Shown here piece by piece: positions 45,330 through 55,299 of a DNA stretch of 64,000 nucleotides (positions are counted from its first letter, which is position 1; every line of letters starts with the position of its first letter). The stretch spans positions 9,215,799-9,279,798 of the forward strand of contig CM042086.1 of the NCBI GenBank assembly GCA_023512835.1, in the 5' to 3' direction. Origin of the DNA: Taxillus chinensis. Its lineage: Eukaryota > Streptophyta > Magnoliopsida > Santalales > Loranthaceae. Both the position numbers and the translations under genes were made by a program. Below the pieces are notes generated by a model. That model was given only the letters and a program-made list of their open reading frames with translations, was not told the DNA's origin and did no database searches.

Positions 45330-45876
45330 CAAAAACGTTTTTTTAACAAAACACAAAAAAAAAATGCTTTCTAACCCAAAAACCAAAAAGAAAAGGAAAG
45401 TAAAAAAAAAACATATGCCCATTTTTTAGGGCTTCAATTTCCAAAATAAAACCAAAAACCAAAACAAAACCCCTAGGATCTCATTTCCACTTCAAACAAA
45501 AACCCAAAACGTTTAGGATTCCCTTTAGAAATTTTAGGTAAATCCATTTTAACCACGACTTTAATAAATAACTTAGCCGAATGAAAATTATAGACTTTTT
45601 AGGAAACTTAATCCCGTCATGGCGGTGCAAATAAAATAGAAAACCTCCTCCTCCGAAAATAGATACGGAAAGGGCGTTGTAGGGGTGCTAATCCTTCCCT
45701 ACACGTAACCAACTCCCGAACCCTTCTCCGATAACGCAGACCACACCTTTAAACTACTCAAAGTAGAGGGTATCCAACTGTACCCCAAAAACAGTTGGTG
45801 GTGACTCTAAATTTTCTCACCATTGGTTTAGTTTGAGCTCACCCCAAATGGGCCCGGATGAAAACCAGTGATGACA
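42868..45876 (+). repeat. Element A 3' LTR (3009 bp)
   Basis: The left boundary is set by alignment with the E LTRs (TGTAGGACCC there, CGTTGGACCC here, with the first T changed). The right end is TGATGACA. It contains a GC-rich 9-bp minisatellite (43380-43740), a purine-rich part (44000-44500) and long A-rich stretches (45080-45420). The A-rich and purine-rich ORFs in it are low-complexity. Confidence 0.88.
43380..43740. repeat. 9-bp minisatellite (CCTCGAAGC) in A LTR
   Basis: Dense copies of CCTCGAAGC and variants at 43395-43510 grade into CTTCGACCC-type repeats. Counterparts in E are 48290-48900 and 61530-62150, both longer and in inverse orientation. Confidence 0.93.
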
Positions 45877-46080
45877 ACCGAGATTAATCCTCAACCCTGA
45901 AACATCCTCAAACTAGACAAGGAGGGAGTGCAAGTGGAAAAGCTTCCCCTGATCCACCTCACAAAACAACAAAGTATTATCGGAAAAAAAGGAGTTGAGA
46001 AATGGTAAGTAAACCCCTACCTGGCCGGCCCACCAAGAACCCAGAGAGAAGCCCTGCCAAAGACACTTGGCCCACTAGGT
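45877..46080 (-). pseudogene. LINE ORF2 reverse transcriptase fragment
   Basis: These 204 bp lie between the LTR ends of A and E. Read on the minus strand they give AGLLSGFL, then a frame shift, SDNTLLFCEVDQGKLFHLHS and DVSGLRINLG. This is the L1-type RT segment around the catalytic F-A-D-D box, which here reads F-S-D-N. It is the direct continuation of the RT fragment at 62663-64000 once E is removed, and further LINE sequence is expected beyond the unseen left end of A. It is inactive. Confidence 0.82.
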
Positions 46081-49000
46081 CGTCATCATTGGTTTTCGTC
46101 TGGGCCCTTTTGGGGTGAGCTCAAACTAAACCAATGGTGAGAATTTTAGAGTCGCCACTAACTGTTTTTGGGGTACAGTTGGATACCCTCTACTTTGAGT
46201 AGTTTTAAGTGTATGGTCTGCGTTATCGAGAGATGGGTTCGGGAGTTGGTTACGTGTAGGGAAGGATTAGCACCCCTACGACCACTTCTTTCGGTATCTA
46301 ATTTAGGAGGATGAGGTTTTATTTTATTTATACTGCCATGACTGGGCTAAGTTAAAAAGTTTGTGATTTCTATTTGGCTAAGTTATTTATTAAAGTCTAT
46401 GGTTAAAATTGATTTACCCTAAATTTCTAAAGGGATTCCTAAAAAATTTGGGTTTTTGTGTGAAGTGGGGAATGAGATCTTAGGGATTGGTTTTGGTTTT
46501 ACTTTTTGAAATTGAAGTCCTAAAAAATGGTTTTTATTTCCCTTTTTGTTTTTTTGTTTTTTTTTGTTTTTTTTTTTTGTGTGTTTTTTTGTTTGTTTTT
46601 TTTTTTGGGTTAGAAAACATACATTTTTTGGTTTTTATGTTTTGTAAAACGTTTTGTTTTGGTTTTGCTTTGTTTTTTTGCTTTTGGAAATTGAAGTACT
46701 AATTTTGGTTTTTTTTTTTTTGTTCTGGTTTGAAAACATGAAAACGTTTTTTGTTTGTTTTTATTTTATTTTGTTTTTTGGAAACCTTTCTCTCTCTTTT
46801 TTTTTTTTGAAAACTTTTAATTATTTTTGTTTTGAAAACTCAAAGTCACACTTGTTACAAACACATATGAAAGTAATGAGCACATAAAATAAACATGGAG
46901 TGTGTGATTATGACATCCATAAATAAGCAAAAATAAAGCCACTCTTTCTTTTCTTTTCTTTTTTTTCATCTCTTTTTTTTTTTTTGGCCCTCCTTTTTTT
47001 TTCTAGCTTTTCTCTCTCCTTTTTTTTTGCTCTTTACATATTACAACATACACAGTATATACAACATATATCTATAACTTCAGGGGGGAAAAAAAATAGC
47101 AAACAAACTAACAAATAAATAATACAAGAAACACACGCCCTATACCCAACAAAGAAAACAAAATACGAAAGAAAAAAAACACATTACATTAAATATGAAT
47201 ATACATAAATAAAAGAAGTAAAATATGGAACCGACTTTGGGGCTTCCACCTGGACTTCGTTTGGGATCCTTGTCTGCACCGACAGCTTACCGAGCTCCAA
47301 TCTCGCAGATGGCAAAAATTAGTTGGGAGATTGCAACGATGTGTGGAGATGAGAGAAGATGAGAAAAGAAAATTTCTGGGTTCCGAGTAAAACGTGAGAA
47401 AGGAGGATGATGTGTATTTTTGGGATTAAGATTTTTTTTGTGGCTGGAATTGAGGGGAAGGGGTATAAGGTATAAGGAATAGGAAATGAAGAAACGATTG
47501 TTTTTGTTTTGATGGAAACGTAGGAAGAGAAAACAAAGAGCGGAACTGGAATTGTGTTTTTTTTTGTATTTTTTTTTTTGGGGTAAAAGAGCCGTAACGA
47601 GGTGTCAGGGAAAAGGAACTGGAAAGACTTGGGGCTGAACTCTTTTCCCTCTCTCTGCCGAACCTCTTCCTTTTCTGTATCTTTTTTTCCCTCAACTCTC
47701 TGTTTTTTTCTTTTTTTTTTTTTCTCGCACTGGACGATGGAGGGTTCCCTCTGTGTTTTTTTTTCAACTCTCTGTTTTTTCTTTCTCTCTCTCTGTCTGC
47801 ACTGGGGTGAAGGAAGGACGTGAATGGTAGCAGGGTTTCAACGATAAAGGGGGCTCTCTGTTTTTTTTTTCTTTCTTTTTTTTCTCGCACTGGACTGATG
47901 GAGGGTTCCCTCTTCCTTTTTTTTTTATCACTCTCTTCAACGAACACCCACACCCTTTTTCTTTTCTTTTTTTTTTTTTGTAGGGGATGGATGATTGCAT
48001 TTTAAGGGCTGCAGAATTTTTTTTGGCTGGATTGTCATTAATTTCTGCATTTAATGCTCTATTATGAAGGCAGCATTTTTAATTGCAGGTTTTGTATTTT
48101 GTCTGGTGGACAGCTTGTGCGGAAAACAGGGGAGCTCGTGATTGCCTTTTTGAATTTGTATTTTAGCAGCACATGTGACTGACAGGTTGGTGAGAAATGA
48201 TTCCTTGTCTGATGGCCAGCGCAGAAGACGGGTCTCGTGAAGCCAGCGAGAAGAATAAGCCAGCGAGGAAGCCAGCGAGAAAAATCAGCGAAGGCAAAAA
48301 AGGGTCGGAGGTTCGAAGTGTCGGCAGGTCGGAGCATCGGCAGGTCGGAGCGTCGGCGGGTCGAAGTGTCGGCGGCGAGGCTTCGAGGGTCGGAGGGTCG
48401 GAGGTGGAAGGCGTACGGGTACCGCGGGTCGAAGGCGTCGTAGCGAGGCTTCGAGGGTCGCGGGCGTCGAAGTGTCGGCAGCGAGGCTTCGAGGGTCGGA
48501 GGGTCGGAGGTGGAAGGCGTACGGGTACCGCGGGTCGAAGGCGTCGTAGCGAGGCTTCGAGGGTCGCGGGCGTCGAAGTGTCGGCGACAAGGCTTCGAGG
48601 GTCGAAGGGTCGAAGGTCGAGAAATCAGCAGGTCAATGGGGCTTCGAGGCTTCGACGCTTCGAGCCGGGACTTCGGGGCTTCGAGGCTTCGAGCTTCGAG
48701 GCTTCGATCTTCGGGACTTCGGGGCTTCGAGCTTCGGGCCCGAGGCTTCGAGGTTCGGGACTTCGGGGCTTCGAGCTTCGGGCTTCGAGGCTTCGGCGCT
48801 TCGAGGCTTCGAGGTTCAGGACTTCGGGGCTTCGAGGCTTCGAGCTTTGGGGTCAATGGGTCGAAGTGTCGGCAGGTCAACGGTCAACGGTCAACCCCCC
48901 CCCTTTTTTTTTTTTAACTTTTAATTACCTTCTTACCCCCACCAAAAATGCAAAAATGGATAACCTTCCAGGAATTGTTTGGGGAGATCCGTATTCGCCT

Positions 49001-49401
49001 ACATAGGCATTTTGAAGAGTTTCGCATGATCACTTTTGCATGCAGTTTGACCAGGGGCATTGACCGTCTTTTGGCAAGTTTGACTTTTTCCAACGAAAGT
49101 TGTTTTGGCCATAACTTCTTCATTTTAAGTCCGATTTGAGCTCGGTCAAGTGCGTTGGTCTCCAATTTTCATCCTCCATCACCTGGTGTTGGTCTTGGGG
49201 TGCTTCAAGGACTTGTAGCAAAAGTCATTAATTTTGAACTTCCCCATCCGTGTCAATTGTATCCATCTCGTGCAGATTGGGGTAGACCATTCCTTGGAAG
49301 TATGGGATCATTGTGGACCTGTTCAATAAGGTATATGGCATGGGTAGGAAGGTATATCAAATGGGGTTAGTATGTCCAACCGGACGAAATAGGGTCCTAC
49401 T
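46081..49401 (-). repeat. E 3' LTR (3321 bp)
   Basis: In element orientation it runs from AGTAGGACCC (first T changed) to TGATGACG. It is homologous to 59762-62662 and inverse to 42868-45876. It contains a 473-bp segment (47544-48016) missing from the partner LTR. Poly-T runs and the minisatellite generate many spurious ORFs. Confidence 0.9.
48290..48900. repeat. GC-rich minisatellite (GGCTTCGAG) in E 3' LTR
   Basis: This is an array of TTCGAGG and GGGTCGGAGG words with longer internal repeats of about 117 bp (compare 48380-48500 with 48500-48620). It ends with three GGTCAAC units and a C run. Frames through it encode repeated Arg/Phe/Ser or Pro/Arg words. Confidence 0.93.
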
Positions 49402-49415
49402 GCCTCTCTTTGTGC
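49402..49415 (-). other. E polypurine tract
   Basis: The minus strand reads GCACAAAGAGAGGC immediately before the 3' LTR. Confidence 0.82.
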
Positions 49416-49605
49416 ACTTGTTTGTATACCAACAACGTACAAAAGATAAAAGGGAGTCATTTTGGACGGGTTGGAGCACTTACCAGATTTACCTAGAAGA
49501 AGAAGTGCGACGGTTAGGTTTGTCCCCGAGAAGGAAAGGGGCTTCACGGGCCGGTGTGCTTGGATAATACCTTGATGAGGCATCTAAGGCCGCTTGATAC
49601 CTGGA

Positions 49606-50335
49606 GATTGAAAACCTACAACAATGACAGGCTTGAACCGAAAAAGAGAAAAGGCCCACAACAATGATGGTCTTGAATTGAAAACTGAAAGGCCCACAAG
49701 AACGATAGGCTCGAATTGAAAAATGGAAAAAGGCCCACAACAATGATGGTCTTGAATTGAAAACCGAAAGGCCCACAGCAACGATAGGCTCGAATTGAAA
49801 AATGGAAAAAGGCCCACAACAATGATGGGCTTGAATTGAAAACGGATAGCCCACATCTACGGTGGGCTTGAACTGAAAATGGATAGCCCAGAGCAACGAT
49901 AGGCTTAAAGTGAAAACGGGAAAGCCCACAGCAATGATAGGCTTAAAGTGAAAATGGAAAAGCCCACAGCAACGATAGGCTTAAACGGAAAAATGAAAGG
50001 CCCACTGCAACGATAGGCTTGAATTGAAAATGGAAAGCCCACAGGAACGATAGGCTTAAAGTGAAAACGGGAAAATGAAAGGCCCACCGCAATGATAGGC
50101 TCAAATCGAAAATGGAAAGCCCACAAGAACGATAGGCTTAAATTGCAAATGGATAGCCCACAAGAACGATAGGCTTGAATTGAAAATGGATAGCCCACAA
50201 GAACGATAGGCTTGAATTGAAAATGGAAAGCCCACAGCAACGATAGGCTTGAATTGAAAACGGATAGCCCACAGCAACGATAGGCTTGAATTGAAAAATG
50301 GTAGCCCACAGCAACGATAGGCTTGAATTGGGAAG
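49606..50335 (-). repeat. 37-38 bp tandem repeat in E 3' UTR
   Basis: About 19 units of the same family as 41971-42640, inverted. At 49650-49850 the units alternate as dimers of about 78 bp; elsewhere they are monomeric. The 150-bp order of A is absent. Confidence 0.94.
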
Positions 50336-51378
50336 ACTTGTTGGAGACATCAAATGGTATTTGGGGAAATGCTTTAAGGAATTGGTGAGTTTGGGAAGTA
50401 ACCCAATTTAAGCTCCCTCTACGAGTTCACTCAAGGAGATCGCTCTACGAGGTGACCCAAAATGGGAAAAGGTTGTCGAGTGCCAAAAGGATGCGTTTAG
50501 ACTTTGGGGCAATTGCAAGGAAAGAGTTGTACAGTTAAGGAAAGCTAGGATAGCTTGAAGAGAAGTTTGCTGAATATGAGCTCCTAGGATCTCCAGGAGG
50601 CAGGAGCATTCCTGCAATTACAGAGCATGTTGAATGTATGCCAATGATGCATGGAATGCAATATGTTGTATGCGGGGATGCATAAACCTCAACTTGTGGT
50701 GAAATATGATGCAATGTGATGCCATACGATGTATGCATTGAATGCCACGTGATGTATCACCGAGGGTTTGGTTGTTGTTGGAGAGGTTGGCTAACATTCA
50801 ACTTGTTGGGGAACAACGTTCTCTTTGGATGGAAAGTCCGTCCTGTCTTTCTTTGGGGAACTCCCTGTTGTGCACGAAGGGTCTATTAAAATTCGCTTCG
50901 CCATATTGAGGAGATTGATTTGACGGCTTCTCTCGGGGATAGTGATATCCCGTGGAGACATGAGTACTCCGAATTGGGGGCTTTAAGTTGTTTGGGGATT
51001 TTGAGCTTGGCCCTACTCATAAGGCAATGCTAGAAGAGCTTGCTTGGGGATTTAAGATGTTCTACTCAAATGTGAAATGAAAACGATGTAACATGATTAA
51101 AGAGATAAAAAGATTTTTGCTGGTTTAATTCCATAAAACATATTTATATCATAAAAGTGTCCTATTGTCATAATCCGATAAATAGAATCGCAAGTCTTTA
51201 AAAGCATAATGTACAAATTTGATTCGAGTGTGCTGCAGGTTTGACCAAGTCTTCCACTGTTTGCGATCGCTGTTTTTGGATGATGTTGTCTCTACGCTTG
51301 CAACGGACCCTATTTGTTGTGGTCCTGCTCCTTTCGGTTTCGATTGAACCGATTTCACCCTTCAAGATTTATTGTTGG

Positions 51379-51504
51379 CTTTGTATTTTACCCTTGGTGC
51401 CCTTTCGGGTTTTCACCAAGTCCGCCTTTGTTTTCTTTTTTTGCTTTTGTTGGAGCTTTGTATTTTACCCTTGGTGCCCTTTTGGGTTTTCACCAAGTCC
51501 GCTC
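51379..51504 (-). repeat. 48-bp direct repeat
   Basis: Copies at 51379-51426 and 51456-51504 share TTGTATTTTACCCTTGGTGC and the following CACCAAGTCCGC. The spacer is T-rich. Not seen in element A, where this interval is deleted. Confidence 0.85.
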
Positions 51505-51541
51505 ATTACAGGAACGAGAATCTTGTTGGGAGACATGAGAG

Positions 51542-53731
51542 TTAAGCATAAAACTTTTTAACGGCGTCACTATTCACTGGATTAGGAAGCTCATCTCCGT
51601 CCATTTTGGCAAGGATCAATGTGCCTCCCGAGAATGCTTTTTTCACAACATATGGGCCTTCATAATTGGGAGTCCACTTGCCTCGATGGTCATGCTGGAT
51701 TGGCAAGATCTTCTTGAGGACAAGATCACCCTCTTGAAAGCTTTTGGGCTTCACCTTTTTATTGTAATTGTTCATCATTCTCTGTTGATACACTGTCCTC
51801 TGCAAACGCTGCCGTGCGCTTGCCCTCAATTAAATTCAATCGCTCATAACGACTTTGGACCCATTCTGCTTCTTCGAGCCGAGTGTCCTTAAGTACTCGG
51901 AGGGAAGGTATCTCTACTTCGACCGGTAGAACTGCTTCCATGCCATAGACCAAAGAAAATGGAGTTGCCCCGGTCGATGTACGCACCGAGGTACGATAGG
52001 CGTGCAAAGCGTAAGGTAGCTTCTCGTGCCAATCTTTGTACGTTTCGGTCATCTTTCCGATAATGTTCTTGATGTTCTTGTTGGCTACCTCGACTGCTCC
52101 ATTCATCTTTGGGCGATAGGGGGTCGAGTTGCGGTGTTGAATTTTGTATGTTTCGCACAACCTCCCTATCATTCGGCTGTTCAAATTGGCAGCATTGTCC
52201 GTTATGATCTGCTCGGGAAGACCATATCGGCATATGATGTTGTTCCGTATAAATCGAAATACCACAGCTGTGTGACATTAGCGTATGATGCTGCTTCTAC
52301 CCACTTGGTGAAGTAATCAATGGCTACCAAAATGAAACGATGACCATTAGACGCTTTTGGAGATATTGGTCCGATAACGTCAATGTCCCAAAGTGAGAAC
52401 GGCCACGGGGAGACCATCACGTGTAGTTTAGACGGCGGTACTTGAATCTTGTCGCCATAAATTTGACACTTGAGGCATTTGCGCACATATTCAACGCAAT
52501 CTTTTTCCATGGTGACCCAATAGTAGCCCATTCGCATGATTTGTCTTGTTAATGCATGTCCGTTTGCATGTGAACCACCTTCCCCTTCGTGCACTTCTTT
52601 CATGATTTGTGTTGATTCTTCTTTTGCCACACACCGCAATAGCACCATGTCATGGTTTCTCTTATACGAAATTAAGCCATCAATATAATAGTTGGACGCT
52701 GACCTTCGGATATTTCTCTTATCGATTTAGTGGCCTCTCTGGGTATTCTTGCTTAAGCAAATATTGTTTGACGTCCTCAAACCAAGGTTTTTCTTCAGTA
52801 TGTCCTTCAATGTCCATGCAATGTGCGGGAGCATCTTGTATACGAGATATCGAAAGACCGAACTTCCAACTTTGTGTCTAGTCGAAGGAGGGAGGCTAGA
52901 GTTGCCGGCGCGTCAGGGAGCTGGTTGCATTCCCTGGGCATATGCTCAAATGTGATGTCATCGAACTACTCGGCTAACTCCGTAACATATTTCCGATATG
53001 AGATTAATTTGTGGTTTCGAGTCTCCCATTCACCCCTTACTTGAAAAATGATGAGTGCCGAATCGCCGAACACTCGTAATTTTTTGATTCCTTTGTGAAT
53101 GGCTTCTTGAAGTCCCATCACACAAGCCTCATACTCTGCCACATTGTTTATACAAGGGAAGGTTAGCTTTGCCGCCATGGGGAAATGTTCGCCTTTTGGG
53201 GATATCAGGATGGCCCCAACACCATGACCTAAGAGACTAGAGGCTCCATCGAACCACATCGTCCATATGTCTGATACTTCGGCCGAAATGATGTTAATGT
53301 GCTCATCTGGGCATTCTTCGCAATTTCTGCTATACTTGGCTTGCACTCTAGCTTCACGGGTATGTGATGTTGCACTATATCTGTTGTCTAATCCGGGCAT
53401 ATCTTGGTATGACCATGCAAAAATGTCGATGTAGCTTCTTAACAGCTCGATTAACTTCCTCCTGATGTCGGTAGCTATCAAAGACCCCACCCTCAATTCT
53501 TTTGGTTCGGCTGTCGTCCCCAAATTCACTGTTTCTACTGGGTCTTCACTTGGAATGGATAAACGGTCTTCCCTTTCCAATAGGCGTATAATCTCCCCTG
53601 GTAGCTCAGGTGTCTCTTCTATCTCATTCTCATCAGCTTCAAACACGGGCTGCTCCCAGTTTGGACTTTGGTCAAACCTTTGGCATCTCGTTTCGCTTTC
53701 GCATACTATGTTTTCATTGACATTGTGATAC
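51542..53731 (-). pseudogene. pol: E pol: N-terminus, archaeal-like RNase H and integrase; RT deleted
   Basis: The exon starts at 53731 after the intron: YHNVNENIVCESETRC, then SIPSEDPVETVNLGTTAEPK and DIFAWSYQDMPGLD. At about 53310 the sequence jumps from the pre-RT linker to the RNase H of archaeal type: MWFDGASSLLGHGVGAILIS, NNVAEYEACVMGL, FGDSALI, so its D-E-D residues are visible. A TAG stop at about 52966 cuts it. Integrase follows: a zinc finger with HANGH and CLKCQ, IDVIGPISPKASNGH with the first Asp, then after a shift IITDNAANLNS and MNGAVEVANKN with the second Asp and the Glu. The C-terminus KFYA ends at TAA 51542-51544. RT and the first RNase H are absent. Confidence 0.92.
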
Positions 53732-53912
53732 CTGTTTATAAGAGAATGACAAGTTGGTAACCAAATATGATATGCATATGTGATGAATGGAATGCACCAT
53801 GAAAGATTTGAAAAACACATTTTATTGGAAGGTTTAAGGAAAAACAAATGTTCACAGCTTCAAAGTACATTAGAATAGAATACATTAAATCCCAGTGACC
53901 CGTAAGCATTAC
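53732..53912 (-). other. E pro-pol intron candidate (181 bp)
   Basis: On the minus strand the donor is CCCATAAT/GTAATG and the acceptor TTATAAACAG/GTATCAC. Without splicing, gag-pro stops at the TAA formed by the donor. With splicing the frame passes from LDLPIM directly into YHNVNENIV in the frame used by pol. Ogre elements are known to have an intron at this place. It is AT-rich, as plant introns are. Confidence 0.72.
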
Positions 53913-55299
53913 ATTATGGGGAGGTCCAGGCTGGTCCAATTGTTCAGTGGCTGGTTGGGATCCTCTCGCACTAACTGAACCATCTCGCTTGGTACATGCT
54001 CATTTATGTCCAGTACGGCTACAGTCCCCGTCTTGGGCTCAGGTTGGCTCTTGTGGATAAACCCTCCACTTCGGAATGTAACATTCAAAGGGGGAAAGCT
54101 TCTCCTTTCTTCTTGTACTGGCCCTTTTCTGCAACCTGGCATTTTGACTTCCCTCTTCTTGATAGCTTCTCTCTGTCTGTCAGCTTTTGTAGGGACGTAG
54201 CCTAGCCCAAACTTTTCGGTATTTTCTCGGATGGTCGGGGGTTTCGAATCCCTTGAGCTGTCAGGCCTAATCCTTGCCCCGGTTTGTACCCCTGTTTGAT
54301 CATAGTGGCCGCAACCATTTTTGCCGCCTTCGAGAGACGATGGTCCAGGGGCGGAGGCGACATTTACCATCTCAAAAGCCCGATAGGAGCATTCTTGGCA
54401 CATCTTCGTTGCTTTCAACATAAGGGACTGATGCCGGTTTGGTGACGAGGAAACTTGTCTCTCCAGGAGATGCAGATGAGCTGGTCCCCCATTACAAACT
54501 TCATCTTTTGGTGGAGACCGGACGGCCTTGCCCCTGCCATGTGGATCCAGGGTCTTCCCAAGAAACAACGTAATATGGAGTGATGTCCATTACCTGAAAT
54601 TCCACCGTAAAAGTAGTTGGCCCAATCATGAGTGGAACATCCAGAGTTCCCACCACGTCACGCTTTCCTCCATCGAATGCCCGTACCTTCATCATACAGG
54701 GACGCATATAGGACGTGTCAATTGGAAGTTGTTGCAGATATATGCAAGGGCATAATGCTCAAGGCCGAGCCGTTGTCAATAAGTACACGGGCTATGGTGT
54801 GCTCCTTGCATTTGACCGTGATGTGCGAGCTTTTATATGCCCCTTTCCTTCTTGGGGTAGCTCGTCATCTCCAAAGCTAATTACATTATTCGGGATGAGG
54901 TTATTGGTGAGTCCATCCGCATTCGCGACCGAGATGGTTGGAGGAACGTAGGCTTGGCTTAGAACCTTCAGCAGTGCTTCCCGGTGAGGTTGGGAATCCA
55001 TCATTAATGAGAGCAAGGAGATGCGAGCCGGTTGCCGACTTAATTGATCCACAATATTATACTCGCTCTGCTTCATGAGTTTCAGAAATTCTGTGGTTTC
55101 TTCTTCAGTGATCGGTGTTCCCTTCTTTGTTGCTTCCAGTGTAGGCTCAATGTCTTGTTCTACAGCTTTTTCTTTCCTTGCTTTGTCAACTATCTCAGGG
55201 GCGTAAGCCCGACCGCTCCTGGTCTTCTTTTCTGCTATAGCGGTGGCTCCCTGGACTACTTCACAACTGTAATTCCATGGGACTGCTTTATCGGTTTTA
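53910..55299 (-). pseudogene. E protease and G-patch-like segment
   Basis: EYNIVDQLSRQPARISLLSL and REALLKVLSQAYVPPTIS (55076-54950) lead to the protease. The active site is D-N-G-S-A, encoded around 54768-54782 in VLIDNGSA. A body segment reads KVRAFDGGKRDVVGTLDVPL (about 54640-54700), then FQVMDITPYY. The later frame 54568-53909 includes NTEKFGLGYVPTKADRQRE (about 54190-54240), the end of the G-patch-like motif, whose first half is frame-shifted (expected GYKPG). It ends at WTSLDLPIM before the intron donor. It would process the polyprotein; the role of the G-patch in these elements is unknown. Confidence 0.8.

Larger units (their letters stand above)
5407..45876 (+). mobile_element. Element A: Tat/Ogre-like Ty3/gypsy, interrupted three times
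   Basis: The element is seen in three pieces: 5407-5706, 14805-20175 and 39412-45876. These join into one plus-strand element once B and C are removed, and each joint matches the uninterrupted sister element E (59250, 53800). The order is leader, ORF1, gag-pro, intron, partial pol, 3' UTR with tandem repeats, polypurine tract and a 3.0-kb LTR. The family traits (extra ORF before gag, intron between pro and pol, long LTR, 3' UTR tandem repeats) are those known for the Tat/Ogre lineage. The 5' LTR and the first ~200 bp of the internal region lie left of R1, outside the window. Pol lacks everything after the start of the first RNase H. The 3' end is embedded in a LINE reading frame. Confidence 0.9.
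49416..51541 (-). other. E 3' untranslated region
   Basis: About 2.1 kb between the pol stop and the polypurine tract, with no gene. It holds the tandem array 49606-50335, single-copy sequence shared with A, and a 48-bp direct repeat (51379-51426 and 51456-51504). Confidence 0.88.
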
